A DNA stretch of 34,051 bases, from positions 67,968-102,018 of the forward strand of contig CAIPHS010000005.1 of NCBI GenBank assembly GCA_903864915.1. Direction: 5' to 3'. The DNA is from an uncultured Candidatus Woesearchaeota archaeon. Lineage in GTDB: Archaea > Nanobdellota > Nanobdellia > UBA10117. The notes under the pieces were generated by a model. It searched no databases. It saw only the letters and a list, made by a program, of their open reading frames with translations, and was not told where the DNA came from. Below, piece after piece: positions 15,312 to 23,427 of this stretch. Position 1 is the stretch's first letter, and the number at the start of each line of letters is the position of its first letter. The position numbers and the translations under genes were made by a program.

Positions 15312-17774
15312 TTACTTCTTCTTGCTGTTTTTCTTCTTCTCTTCAGCATCCAAAATGTCCTGGGCTGTTGGCTTCTTGCCGTTTCCGTTCTTCTTTTCGT
15401 CTTTTGGAGCTTCAGTATCTTCATCCAGGAACTTGTTGAACTTGTTGACCAAGTCCTTCCTTCTCAGCAAGTAATTTGCAAATGCAACTATCACTATTAC
15501 AAGCACTATGAACAGCCAGTTAGGTATGAAGTAAGTTGTCGCTGTCAGGAAAGCTGTAATTGTGCTGAATGCACCGCTCAAACTGCCCAGGCTTGACATG
15601 AAGCGCTCTTTTGCTGACTCTGCCTGCACAGTCTCGTTCTTAGCTTCTGCCAGCTTTGCCTGTAAGGCTGCTGACAACAGGCCCGAGACATTCTCTGTAG
15701 GTGCAGTCTCATTGGTTTCATTTGAGACAGCTGTTGTCTGGTTTTCTTCCTGCACTATCGGTGCCGTTTCGTTAGTTTCATTAGTTACTGTAATATTTTC
15801 AACAGGTGCTGTCTCGTTTGTTATTGTAACGTTTTCCGGAATAGTTTCGTTTGTTATTGTGATATTCTCAGTTGGCGCAGTTTCATTCTCAGTTATTTCG
15901 GTTATATTTTCTGCAGGTGTAATATTTTCTTCACCCTCTATAACTGGTTCTGAAACATTTATCCCGCTTTCATTTACAACTGGCTGTCCTTCAGTCGTTG
16001 TGGCATTTTCAGCAGGAACTTGCTTGACGAAAAGAGATTTTACCTTTGCGACAAAGCTGTTCCACCAGCCAACTATCTTGTCCTTTATTGCCGAAAATCT
16101 TTCAGACACAGGTGCTGCAGAAGTTACTGTCTTCTCAGTCGCATTAGTCTCTTGAGACAAGACTATGTCAAAGCTTGTTGTTGACATTGTTGTAGCCTGG
16201 TCTTTCAACCTGGCCGCAACTGTGACTTTGTATGAATCCTTGGCTGTCCCTTCTGGCACTGCAACATAGGCATATACCGTCTTTGATGACTTGCCTTCCA
16301 ATGTCAGGGAAGCTGGATTTAATTGTACAAATGCAGCGCCTGTTCCGCTGACTTCCAGATTATAAGTGGAGTTTTCCACGCCCTTGTTTTCTACAACAAT
16401 AGGGACTAGTGCTGGCTCGCCAGCTGCAACATCGATGCTGGTCAATGCAGATGTTGTTACAACACCGAAGCAGCTCTCCAGTGATGCAACTTCCAAATTC
16501 AAGTCGGAAGAAGCTGATGCCTTGCTTGCATCCTGCGCTTCAGCTGTTACTGTTATGGTCTGCTTGCCAGTTATTGCTCCCCCTTTCGGGGCCACTATCA
16601 AATTAATAGATGTAGCTTCGCCAGCCTTCAAGTCTGCAAATGACTTGTCTGCAGAGGCGAAATCTGCGCCTTGTACGAGTATTGAGTATCGCGCGTCAAA
16701 TTGCCCGGTATTGACTAATGAAACCGCATATGCCTTCTCAGTGTTAGGGCATATCACATCACTAGCTTCTGATATCTTGACGTCCGCGGAATTGCAAGTC
16801 TTCACATTTGCGATCACTGTCTGTTCTGTCTTTGTTCCCTTGTCTGGCGCAATCGTGACCTTTACGCTAAAGTCACCTGCTATGCCATAGCCAGGGAATA
16901 ACACTAAGTTTGTGAAACGTGCCTGGTCTGCAGGGACTTCAACTTTTGTATTTTCAACGGTGGCCCATGCAGGCCCATCAACAGAAAGCGCGTAAACATT
17001 ATTGACTGAACCTGCGTTCTCTATTGCTATTGGTATCTTGGCTTCTGATGCCTCGCAGAAACTCAGGTAATTAACGTCTGGCTTTGCGTTGAAGTCATAG
17101 CATTGCTTGCTTTTCAGCTGTAGTTGCTGCGACGCTATCGCTTTGGAGTTTTGCGAAGCTGCAGTCACTGTCAGTGCAAAGTCTCCGGTTTGGTCAGCAG
17201 GCGGCGTGCTGTATACACTAATGTCTTTGGTCTGCCCTGCTGTGAGCGTGACTAAATCTTCAGAAAGGATGCTGAATTTTCCAGGTACTCCATTGATTGA
17301 CAGGGCAAAGTTCTCGGTGTATTTGCCTGTGTTCTTCAAATGTAACGAGTAATCTGCTCTTGTTGCCGCACAGATGTCCTGTGATGCGCTGTCTACAACA
17401 AGTTCTGCGGAATGGCAGCCAAGGACCTTCAAGTTAAGCGTTTGTTCCTCTGTTTTACCGACGCTTGAAACTGTGGCCTTGATGCTGTAGTTTCCTGCCA
17501 GGGCAACTATGCTCGGCGTAACATAAACGTAAATCTGTTCGGATTCTCCCTGATTAAGGGAAAAGCCTGCTGGTGCCGCAACTGCCCATTTGGCCGCATC
17601 TCCGCTAAGAGAAACGGTATAAGAATCCTGGAAGTTCCCGTCATTGGTCACAGAAGCCACAAAGACTGCTGTGTCGGTGGCACAAAGAGCCATCGAATTG
17701 GAGCTAAATTCCAGCGCACAGACTGGAGCTAAAACAAAAAGCAGTGATAGTACTGCCAGTAACAGTTTTTTCAT
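15312..17774 (-). CDS. Large membrane-anchored surface protein with repeated Ig-like domains
   Basis: An 820-residue protein with signal peptide (MKKLLLAVLSLLFVLAPVCA). About five beta-sandwich repeats of 100-110 residues follow; most start and end with a cysteine (ALCATDTA, DICAATRAD, FCEASEAK, VICPNTEK), suggesting one disulfide per domain. They resemble COG1470/NEW3-type domains. Residues about 560-700 form a stalk packed with Asn-x-Thr/Ser sequons (ENITITNETIPENVTI), expected to be N-glycosylated. A membrane helix (WLFIVLVIVIVAFANYLL, about 753-770) and a charged cytoplasmic tail ending KKKNSKKK close the protein. GGAGGTG lies eight bases before the ATG, and an inverted repeat lies upstream. 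Probable cell-surface structural or adhesion protein. Confidence 0.85.
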   Translation of the reverse strand: MKKLLLAVLSLLFVLAPVCALEFSSNSMALCATDTAVFVASVTNDGNFQDSYTVSLSGDAAKWAVAAPAGFSLNQGESEQIYVYVTPSIVALAGNYSIKATVSSVGKTEEQTLNLKVLGCHSAELVVDSASQDICAATRADYSLHLKNTGKYTENFALSINGVPGKFSILSEDLVTLTAGQTKDISVYSTPPADQTGDFALTVTAASQNSKAIASQQLQLKSKQCYDFNAKPDVNYLSFCEASEAKIPIAIENAGSVNNVYALSVDGPAWATVENTKVEVPADQARFTNLVLFPGYGIAGDFSVKVTIAPDKGTKTEQTVIANVKTCNSADVKISEASDVICPNTEKAYAVSLVNTGQFDARYSILVQGADFASADKSFADLKAGEATSINLIVAPKGGAITGKQTITVTAEAQDASKASASSDLNLEVASLESCFGVVTTSALTSIDVAAGEPALVPIVVENKGVENSTYNLEVSGTGAAFVQLNPASLTLEGKSSKTVYAYVAVPEGTAKDSYKVTVAARLKDQATTMSTTSFDIVLSQETNATEKTVTSAAPVSERFSAIKDKIVGWWNSFVAKVKSLFVKQVPAENATTTEGQPVVNESGINVSEPVIEGEENITPAENITEITENETAPTENITITNETIPENVTITNETAPVENITVTNETNETAPIVQEENQTTAVSNETNETAPTENVSGLLSAALQAKLAEAKNETVQAESAKERFMSSLGSLSGAFSTITAFLTATTYFIPNWLFIVLVIVIVAFANYLLRRKDLVNKFNKFLDEDTEAPKDEKKNGNGKKPTAQDILDAEEKKKNSKKK
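15690..15930 (-). repeat. Degenerate tandem repeat encoding the sequon-rich stalk
   Basis: Repeats of a short unit coding for variations on ENITITNETAP within the 820-residue surface protein. Copies differ at many third positions, so this is an old protein-level repeat rather than a recent slippage tract. Confidence 0.55.
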
Positions 17775-17789
17775 GTTGCATGCACCTCC

Positions 17790-17817
17790 GAGTTATAACA
17801 CTCGATTGTTATCACTC
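17790..17817 (-). promoter_or_regulatory. Eleven-base-arm inverted repeat upstream of the 820-residue surface gene
   Basis: Minus strand arms GAGTGATAACA and TGTTATAACTC around a six-base loop pair at ten of eleven positions. The repeat abuts the Shine-Dalgarno site (GGAGGTG, 17783-17789). Two TATA candidates lie upstream: GCTTATATTG at 17831-17840 and CTTATAATATATA at 17858-17870. With the near one the repeat spans the transcription start (operator-like); with the far one it is a leader hairpin. Confidence 0.5.
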
Positions 17818-17901
17818 TGACTTAGCAACTCAATATAAGCATTTCTCTACTGGAGTGTATATATTATAAGAAACGAATGAAAAGAAAAAGAAAAAGGCTT
17901 T

Positions 17902-18294
17902 TTACTTCTTTATCATTGAACCTACTGCGCCGCCTATTGCACCCAATACAGCCCCTATTACGACCGCATATATCAGGCTGGCTACTAAGCCTCCCGAGAA
18001 CATGCAACTGGTGCACAAAACTTGGAGTCGTTCTGTACCGGCAAGGTTTAGTGTTTTGATCAGCAATACTATTAAGGCTGCAACTACGCCTGCCGCTGCT
18101 CCTGTCTTTGCGCCTTCTTCATACTTCTTGTCCTTGGCGACGTAAGCAGCTACGGCTCCGCCGATGATAAATGCTACCGCCAGTAAATACATTTGGGGTA
18201 TGAATCCTACAACAACCGCTCCTACGATAATAGCTGCTATCGCACCGATTATTGTCGCTTTTAGGTCCACTTCACAACATATTTTTTTTGCCAT
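17902..18294 (-). CDS. Glycine/alanine-rich multi-pass membrane protein (DUF5518-like)
   Basis: A 130-residue protein opening MAKKICCEVDLKA, with about four membrane helices: TIIGAIAAIIVGAVVVGFI, LLAVAFIIGGAVAAYVA, GVVAALIVLLIKTL and a C-terminal glycine-zipper helix (VVIGAVLGAIGGAVGSMI). The cytoplasmic loop DKKYEEGAKTGAAAG resembles TKNYKDGAIIGGITGA in the next gene, so the two are probably paralogues. The pattern fits small archaeal DUF5518-type membrane proteins; function is unknown. AGCTTTTATTG about 25-30 bases upstream would give a leaderless message. Confidence 0.7.
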   Translation of the reverse strand: MAKKICCEVDLKATIIGAIAAIIVGAVVVGFIPQMYLLAVAFIIGGAVAAYVAKDKKYEEGAKTGAAAGVVAALIVLLIKTLNLAGTERLQVLCTSCMFSGGLVASLIYAVVIGAVLGAIGGAVGSMIKK

Positions 18295-18374
18295 GCTAGC
18301 TATAAGTCCAAAAAGAACAATAAAAGCTAGTGCTGTTACGCAGAGATAGATAAAACAAAAGAAAAAGAAACAAT

Positions 18375-18716
18375 TTACTTCTTGCTTGATATCGCAACGC
18401 CTATCAGGCCACCAATCGCGCCAAGTATGAATCCTAGTATTAACGCGACTACAACTGCAATCATGCCTATCACGCCGCCGAACATTGTTCCCAAGCTTCC
18501 AAAGATTGAGCCGAACAAAGTGGATCCCATTAAGGCTACGATTCCGACTATTAGGCCAGCTATCGCGCCAGTGATTCCACCTATAATAGCGCCGTCTTTG
18601 TAGTTCTTTGTTCGTGCAAGCACTGCAGCTATAAAGCCTGGCAATAGGAAGGGTATAAACATTCCTACTATGGCCATTACAATTGCAATTACTATTGCTT
18701 TCCAGTTTAATGCCAT
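18375..18716 (-). CDS. Glycine-rich multi-pass membrane protein, paralogue of its neighbour
   Basis: A 113-residue protein with four hydrophobic helices: AIVIAIVMAIVGMFIPFLL, GAIAGLIVGIVALMG, MFGGVIGMIAVVVALIL and FILGAIGGLIGVAI, with GxxxG spacing typical of packed membrane helices. The polar loop ARTKNYKDGAIIGG is shared in form with the 130-residue neighbour downstream. AGAGGAAA directly precedes the ATG as a Shine-Dalgarno site, and a TATA-like TTTTTAATATATC lies about 30 bases upstream. DUF5518-like; role unknown, probably in the envelope given the setting. Confidence 0.72.
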   Translation of the reverse strand: MALNWKAIVIAIVMAIVGMFIPFLLPGFIAAVLARTKNYKDGAIIGGITGAIAGLIVGIVALMGSTLFGSIFGSLGTMFGGVIGMIAVVVALILGFILGAIGGLIGVAISSKK

Positions 18717-18755
18717 GTTTCCTCTAAGCAGGAAAGAGAAATGATATATTAAAAA

Positions 18756-18773
18756 TTAGTATTGTAATACTAA
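18756..18773. promoter_or_regulatory. Palindrome between two envelope genes (operator or terminator)
   Basis: TTAGTATT-GT-AATACTAA has perfect eight-base arms. On the minus strand it is followed at once by TTTTTAA, as in a hairpin terminator for the 397-residue gene. It also lies just upstream of the TATA box of the 113-residue gene, where an activator could bind. Confidence 0.45.
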
Positions 18774-18813
18774 ATAAAGCAAATAAAAATTAAAGAGAAT
18801 AAAAAAGGGAAAT

Positions 18814-20007
18814 CTAGTAGTACAAGGTCTTTGCTGTCTTGCCGTTGTTGTTCTTGTTGTACTGCATGAATGCTACTATGGCTGCACCAATTATGGCCAG
18901 ACCGACAAACAAGCCAGCGAATCCTGACAATCCCTGAGTCACATCTGCATTAACTGTCATCTGTGAGATTGCGTTTCCGCCCTCTGTAACAGTTATGGTT
19001 GCTGTCTGTGCGCCAGTTGCTTCAGGAGTCATTTCGATTGAAACTGTCCTTGATTGCGCTGGAGCCAGGCTAAACGTGGCTGGGGTTACAGTTGTCTTTA
19101 TGTTGTCTGCTACAACTGCAACTGCGTATGTCTTGGTTTCTGTTCCCTTGTTTATAATGTTCAACTGCACAGAATCTGTCTGTGCGAACTTCAAGCCTTT
19201 TGTTATGGTTGAAGTTGGGGTCTTTGTTGCGTCCACTTTTGCAGGCACTTCAACAATCAGGTTTGCACTTGCTGTGTTCTTAGCCAGGTTGTTTGAAGCT
19301 GTTGCTGTCAAAGTGTAGATGCCTGATGCATCTTTTGGCAGGTTAAACGTGAAGTATACAGTCTGCTCAGTTCCTGAGTACAGGTCGCCGAACAGCTTGA
19401 CTGACTTCAAGACGTCGAATTCTGGGACTGCTACTGCAATAGCAACATTTGACAAGTCGTCCTTGCCGTTGTTCCTTACAGTAACTGCTACATCAACTGT
19501 GTCGCCAGCTTTGTACTGTGTCTTTGACAACCTTACATCAGTTACGTAAACAGAGTCATCCTGACCTTCAACTTGAAGTGTTTTCCTTGCTTCAACAGTT
19601 ACCTTTTCACCGGCAACTGCGAATGGTGCTTCGAATCTGCCGCTTGCCTGGATTACTATTGTGTAATCGCCGGCTTCAACATCGGCAGGCACATTCAATG
19701 TTAGTGCCAAGTCTCTGTCTGAGTTCTGCTGAACTACCAGACCAGATGCAATAGCTTTGTCTGAAACTCTCTCGCCGAACTTGTTCTCAAGCCAAGCCTT
19801 GACTTCGATGTTCTCTATGTTCAAGGTTGGGTCTGAGTTTGCAAGAGTCATCTCAACAGGTATGCTTGTACCCGGAGCTACGTTATCTTCATAATCTATA
19901 TGATTGATTGCAAATTCTGAGGCTTTGCTGTCTGTTGCTGCAAAAGCGGCTATAGGGGCAATTAACAACAGAATTGCCAACGCTGTAAATATTTTAGTGG
20001 CTATCAT
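18814..20007 (-). CDS. Membrane-anchored surface protein with CARDB/S-layer-type domains (397 residues)
   Basis: It has a signal peptide (IFTALAILLLIAPIAAFA), three beta-sandwich domains and a C-terminal membrane helix (LFVGLAIIGAAIVAFMQY) with a short tail. Domain 1 (about 30-135) contains NIEVKAWLENKFGERVSDK, close to SIHVRAWLQNTAGTRLTDK in the 619-residue protein. Domain 2 begins TQYKAGDTVDVAVTVRN, near TSYKAGDTVQIAVSMVN of the 425-residue protein. Domain 3 ends with TPEATGAQTATITVTEGG, a NEW3-like pattern. The gene starts five bases after the stop of the 425-residue gene, with a GAGGGG site inside that gene's end, so they form an operon. COG1361-like S-layer-related protein; exact role unknown. 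Confidence 0.82.
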   Translation of the reverse strand: MIATKIFTALAILLLIAPIAAFAATDSKASEFAINHIDYEDNVAPGTSIPVEMTLANSDPTLNIENIEVKAWLENKFGERVSDKAIASGLVVQQNSDRDLALTLNVPADVEAGDYTIVIQASGRFEAPFAVAGEKVTVEARKTLQVEGQDDSVYVTDVRLSKTQYKAGDTVDVAVTVRNNGKDDLSNVAIAVAVPEFDVLKSVKLFGDLYSGTEQTVYFTFNLPKDASGIYTLTATASNNLAKNTASANLIVEVPAKVDATKTPTSTITKGLKFAQTDSVQLNIINKGTETKTYAVAVVADNIKTTVTPATFSLAPAQSRTVSIEMTPEATGAQTATITVTEGGNAISQMTVNADVTQGLSGFAGLFVGLAIIGAAIVAFMQYNKNNNGKTAKTLYY

Positions 20008-20012
20008 TTTTT

Positions 20013-21278
20013 TTACTTTCCCCTCGCCTTAATAATTAAAGGCTTGGCTGCGCCTTTTGACATGGCGTCCTTGCCAACCCAAGCAATTATTCCAGCAAGT
20101 ATCAAGACAATTGCGCCCAGTGCTATCTCAGTAGTTGGTAAAGGTGTGCTTGTCTGTTCAGCAGGTTGCACAACAGTCACTGTTGACTGTGGCTGTACGA
20201 CAGTTACGCCGTCTATTGCCAATATGAACCTCTGTATTGTAGAGACACTTCCATATACAACTGATACTATAGTATAGTACTTGCCCGACTTTGTGTTTTC
20301 AGGGACAACAAAGTTCAGGTACTGGGTTGATGTGTCGCCTTGGTTTAATGTGAACGTAGCGCTTGTAGTCTGCACGCCGACATCGCTTACCAGAGTCACC
20401 TTAACAGTCTCGTCGTTTGAGCCTGTGTTTACCATTGAAACAGCTATCTGCACAGTGTCGCCAGCCTTGTAGCTGGTCAAGTCTTCCTGTGTGCCTGTTA
20501 TCAATACCTGGTGCTTCAGCTTTGCAACTTCCAGTTCAACAGTGTTGCCTGTTGCCGGATATTTTGCAATTTGCTGTTTGCCGGATGCATCTTCCCACTT
20601 CAGGTCTACAGTCACTTTGTAAGTGTCTGCGTCTACCTGTGCAGGTATTTCGATTGCGAATGTTTCATCTTGTGAACCGCCAGCGCTTAAGCTGCCTATA
20701 CTTATTGTAGAGGTAACATCTTCGCCGCTATTCAAGTTCTGAACTGTTAATTTTGCTTCAACATGTTTTGCTGTGTAGTTGTTTGCTTCCTTTGCGTCAA
20801 CTTCAAGCTTGAATGTTACTGTGTCGCCAGGGTATACTGTGTCCTTGAAGTCTAAGTTTCCAACATACAAATCAGTACTTGTGCCTGTTGAAGTTCCACT
20901 TGATCCGCTACCGTTGTTTGTGCTTCCATTATCGTTAGAAGCTGGTATAGGGGTCAAGTCGTATGATAATACTCTTATAGGACCGAAGTCGTCATTTACT
21001 GAGACGCCCTTCATTGACCATGCATTGTAGCCTGTCTTTTCTATTGTGATGTCGTACTTGCCGTGTGGCAGGTAGAATGTCATGTCTGTCAGGCTGCCTG
21101 GGTTTGTCCAGGCATGGTTTTCGGTTCCAGTTATGGTTATTTTGTCAGGAGCAGGTGTTGATGCGCTATAAGGCTTCAATTCCAATGCGTGTATAGGTAC
21201 AGCTGCAGCTCCAACTGCTGAACCTACTATTGAAAGCAGGAACAACAGTGCAATAAACAATCCGTTTATATTTTTCAT
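20013..21278 (-). CDS. Membrane-anchored surface protein with PEGA-like and CARDB-like domains (421 residues)
   Basis: It has a signal peptide (GLFIALLFLLSIVGSAVGA). The first domain, about residues 30-110, includes FYLPHGKYDITIEKTGYNAW, a pattern like PEGA domains. A Ser/Gly/Thr/Asn linker follows, then two beta-sandwich domains (YPGDTVTFKLEVDAKEANN; YKAGDTVQIAVSMVNTGSN) and a membrane helix (IALGAIVLILAGIIAWVGK) with a basic tail. A GTG at 21290 overlaps the upstream stop and would add MKRK, but GGAG lies directly against it; the ATG at 21278 is 11 bases after GGAG and is preferred. Middle gene of a 684-421-397 operon. Confidence 0.8.
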   Translation of the reverse strand: MKNINGLFIALLFLLSIVGSAVGAAAVPIHALELKPYSASTPAPDKITITGTENHAWTNPGSLTDMTFYLPHGKYDITIEKTGYNAWSMKGVSVNDDFGPIRVLSYDLTPIPASNDNGSTNNGSGSSGTSTGTSTDLYVGNLDFKDTVYPGDTVTFKLEVDAKEANNYTAKHVEAKLTVQNLNSGEDVTSTISIGSLSAGGSQDETFAIEIPAQVDADTYKVTVDLKWEDASGKQQIAKYPATGNTVELEVAKLKHQVLITGTQEDLTSYKAGDTVQIAVSMVNTGSNDETVKVTLVSDVGVQTTSATFTLNQGDTSTQYLNFVVPENTKSGKYYTIVSVVYGSVSTIQRFILAIDGVTVVQPQSTVTVVQPAEQTSTPLPTTEIALGAIVLILAGIIAWVGKDAMSKGAAKPLIIKARGK

Positions 21279-21286
21279 TTTCCTTT

Positions 21287-23341
21287 TCACTCCTTTATAT
21301 TAGCCGCAGCAGTCTTGTACTCTGCGTCTGTGGTTATACGGCCTTCAACATATTTGCCGTTCTTGAAAGCAGCTATTAATGTACCTTCTTTTCCATCCTT
21401 GTCGTCTTTAGCGTTTACAAGGTTGTAGAACTTTACAGTTGCGCCGTTGTCAAGGTATTCCCTTGTCCAGTTCTTTGTCGCATTTGAGATGCTCTCATTT
21501 CCGTAAAAGTTCATCATCTTTGTTACATTCGTACCGCTATCAATTGCAAAGAATGAGTACATATCAGGGTGTATGCCTGCATTGACTTCCCACTGGTTTA
21601 GTGTGCCGTTTGCAGCATCGCCAGCCAGGTAGTTTGCATGGCTTACGTTGAACAGGTCAGATGTTATGTTACCCATCCACTGGTACAGTCTTGTTTCCTG
21701 CAGTCCGTGTGTATAACCAGCATCCTCACCCTTGTCATAAATGCCCTTCAATATCTGGTCAAGTGTGGCATGGTCCTTTACGTCAACGCCGTCCCTGACT
21801 GCAATTGCTATTGCATCATTGACTGCATCCTGGAAGCCAGCATCGCTGCCCTTGCCCAGTGTCTTGTCATATAATATGTTTAGTATCTTAGTCCTGTTTG
21901 CATCGCTTTCTGTCATGTTCTTTATCAATGACAGGTTTGTCTTGTCCATGTTTGGTAATTTTGTAAGGACATAGTCTCTCAAGCCATTGAATGTCACAGA
22001 CAGGCCATCAGTGTCAGCCATTGCGGCTAACTCTGCCAGCAATTGTGTGTTGTTCAGGCCATGCAAGTATGTTATATTGACTTGCGTGTTGTGACCGCTT
22101 GCCCAAGTTTGGACGTAGCTAATTAAGCCGTCCTTGGTTGTCAAGTTGTCCCAGTCTGAGCCTATGTTCAGGTTGTGTTCACCTGCAATCTTGCCCAGAG
22201 TGTAAGTTGTGTTCCAATCATCCCTCTGTGCCGATTGTGCAGCATTCCAAATTGGATGTGCTATCTGGTCGAGCGTGTCTACGACCTTGCCGAAGTGATC
22301 AACAGCTAAGTCGCCATCTTCGACGTAATTGAAAGCCTTTTCGACTTTTTCCTTGTCAACAGAAATTGCTTTTCCATCACTGCCGTAAACTGTGTAGGAA
22401 ACAGTTCCCTTGCTTACCTTAACTTCTATGGCTTTTGCATCGGTTACGCCTGTGTATTTTGAGACTTGTGCGACATCTTCTTTCGCAATTGGCCTTAACC
22501 AACTCAATTCCTTGCCGTCAAAGACAGGAGTTGTGTAAACGTTAACGTCTCCGGCGTTGTTGCCATCAGAGTTGTGGTGGCCTTGTGAAAGCGCAAATGC
22601 GTTCCTTGCCTTTTCAGGTGAAAGAGTCTTGACATTTCCGTCATAGTATTTCACGACTCCGCCATCTTTCATGTCCAGGGTTATATTTACATTGCCTGTT
22701 CCGTCTTTAGCAAGTATATAATTTACATTAGAACCTACAACGTTTGACCAGTTTATGTTTAAGCCAAGGTAGTCTGTCAAATCCTTTGCAGTTGCAGTAT
22801 CATCTACATGGTAAGTTTGACCAAGGTGAGCTTCCAAATCTGCTGGATGATCGTGGGTCACCGAAATAGTTGTCTTTTTTACTGGGTGAGTTAATCCATA
22901 AGCTGCTAGAAAACCTGCAACTGGACCAACAGCTGGTCTTGCAGCGCTTACTATAGCTACACCTAATCCAGCCGCAGCTCCAAGCAAAACGCCTTGTGGT
23001 CCTGGAACTGTTGAAACAACATACGTGAATGTGGCTCCACCACCAAGAACTGCGCTACCTGCTCTTGCAGCCTTTGTTGTTTTAGGGTGTGCTAAGAACC
23101 AATTATTATAACCATCTGTTAAATCTTGCAATTTGTGAGAATTATCATACCAGTTTGCAAAACTTCCAGGTGCTTGAGTGACTGTAATTATCGGAGCTGG
23201 AGCTGGTGCTCCTGGAGCTGGTGCGGGAGGGGCAGACATTGTTGAACTCCAACCTCGCTTGTTTGCCCAACTTCCGGGTGTTATAGAACCATCTGTATTG
23301 AATCCCAATTTGCGTTTTATCTTCTCTTTTATTTGAACCAT
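21287..23341 (-). CDS. Large orphan protein with N-terminal membrane segments and sequon-rich body (684 residues)
   Basis: No recognised family. It opens with a basic amphipathic stretch (MVQIKEKIKRKLGF), then a Pro/Ala-rich linker (SAPPAPAPGAPAPAP). Hydrophobic Gly/Ala segments lie at about 93-152 (GSAVLGGGATFTYVVSTV; GVLLGAAAGLGVAIVSAA; VGPVAGFLAAYGL). The remaining 530 residues are hydrophilic and hold at least a dozen Asn-x-Ser/Thr sequons (NITYL, NMTESDANRTK, NATKNWTR), suggesting an extracellular position without a classical signal peptide. The leader has GAGGT seven bases before the ATG and a small hairpin. First gene of the operon with the 421- and 397-residue surface proteins. Confidence 0.78.
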   Translation of the reverse strand: MVQIKEKIKRKLGFNTDGSITPGSWANKRGWSSTMSAPPAPAPGAPAPAPIITVTQAPGSFANWYDNSHKLQDLTDGYNNWFLAHPKTTKAARAGSAVLGGGATFTYVVSTVPGPQGVLLGAAAGLGVAIVSAARPAVGPVAGFLAAYGLTHPVKKTTISVTHDHPADLEAHLGQTYHVDDTATAKDLTDYLGLNINWSNVVGSNVNYILAKDGTGNVNITLDMKDGGVVKYYDGNVKTLSPEKARNAFALSQGHHNSDGNNAGDVNVYTTPVFDGKELSWLRPIAKEDVAQVSKYTGVTDAKAIEVKVSKGTVSYTVYGSDGKAISVDKEKVEKAFNYVEDGDLAVDHFGKVVDTLDQIAHPIWNAAQSAQRDDWNTTYTLGKIAGEHNLNIGSDWDNLTTKDGLISYVQTWASGHNTQVNITYLHGLNNTQLLAELAAMADTDGLSVTFNGLRDYVLTKLPNMDKTNLSLIKNMTESDANRTKILNILYDKTLGKGSDAGFQDAVNDAIAIAVRDGVDVKDHATLDQILKGIYDKGEDAGYTHGLQETRLYQWMGNITSDLFNVSHANYLAGDAANGTLNQWEVNAGIHPDMYSFFAIDSGTNVTKMMNFYGNESISNATKNWTREYLDNGATVKFYNLVNAKDDKDGKEGTLIAAFKNGKYVEGRITTDAEYKTAAANIKE

Positions 23342-23348
23342 TTTGTTT

Positions 23349-23407
23349 ACCTCATGAGATGCTTAGCATCATTTTTTACTTTATAGTAGCTAATGCCTAT
23401 TTAAACC
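23349..23407 (-). promoter_or_regulatory. Promoter, leader hairpin and Shine-Dalgarno site of the 684-residue gene
   Basis: The TATA-like GGTTTAAATAGG lies at about 23396-23407. Initiation near 23375 would leave a leader of about 33 bases. The hairpin GATGC-TTA-GCATC (23358-23370, five-base arms) and GAGGT (23349-23353) both lie in it. Confidence 0.45.
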
Positions 23408-23427
23408 TTTCGATTTGTTGCTACTTC

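Noticed and set aside
15690-15930. Sequon repeat of the 820-residue gene as a phase-variable slippage tract
   Set aside because: Copies are degenerate at the nucleotide level and in whole codons; there is no uniform short unit able to slip.
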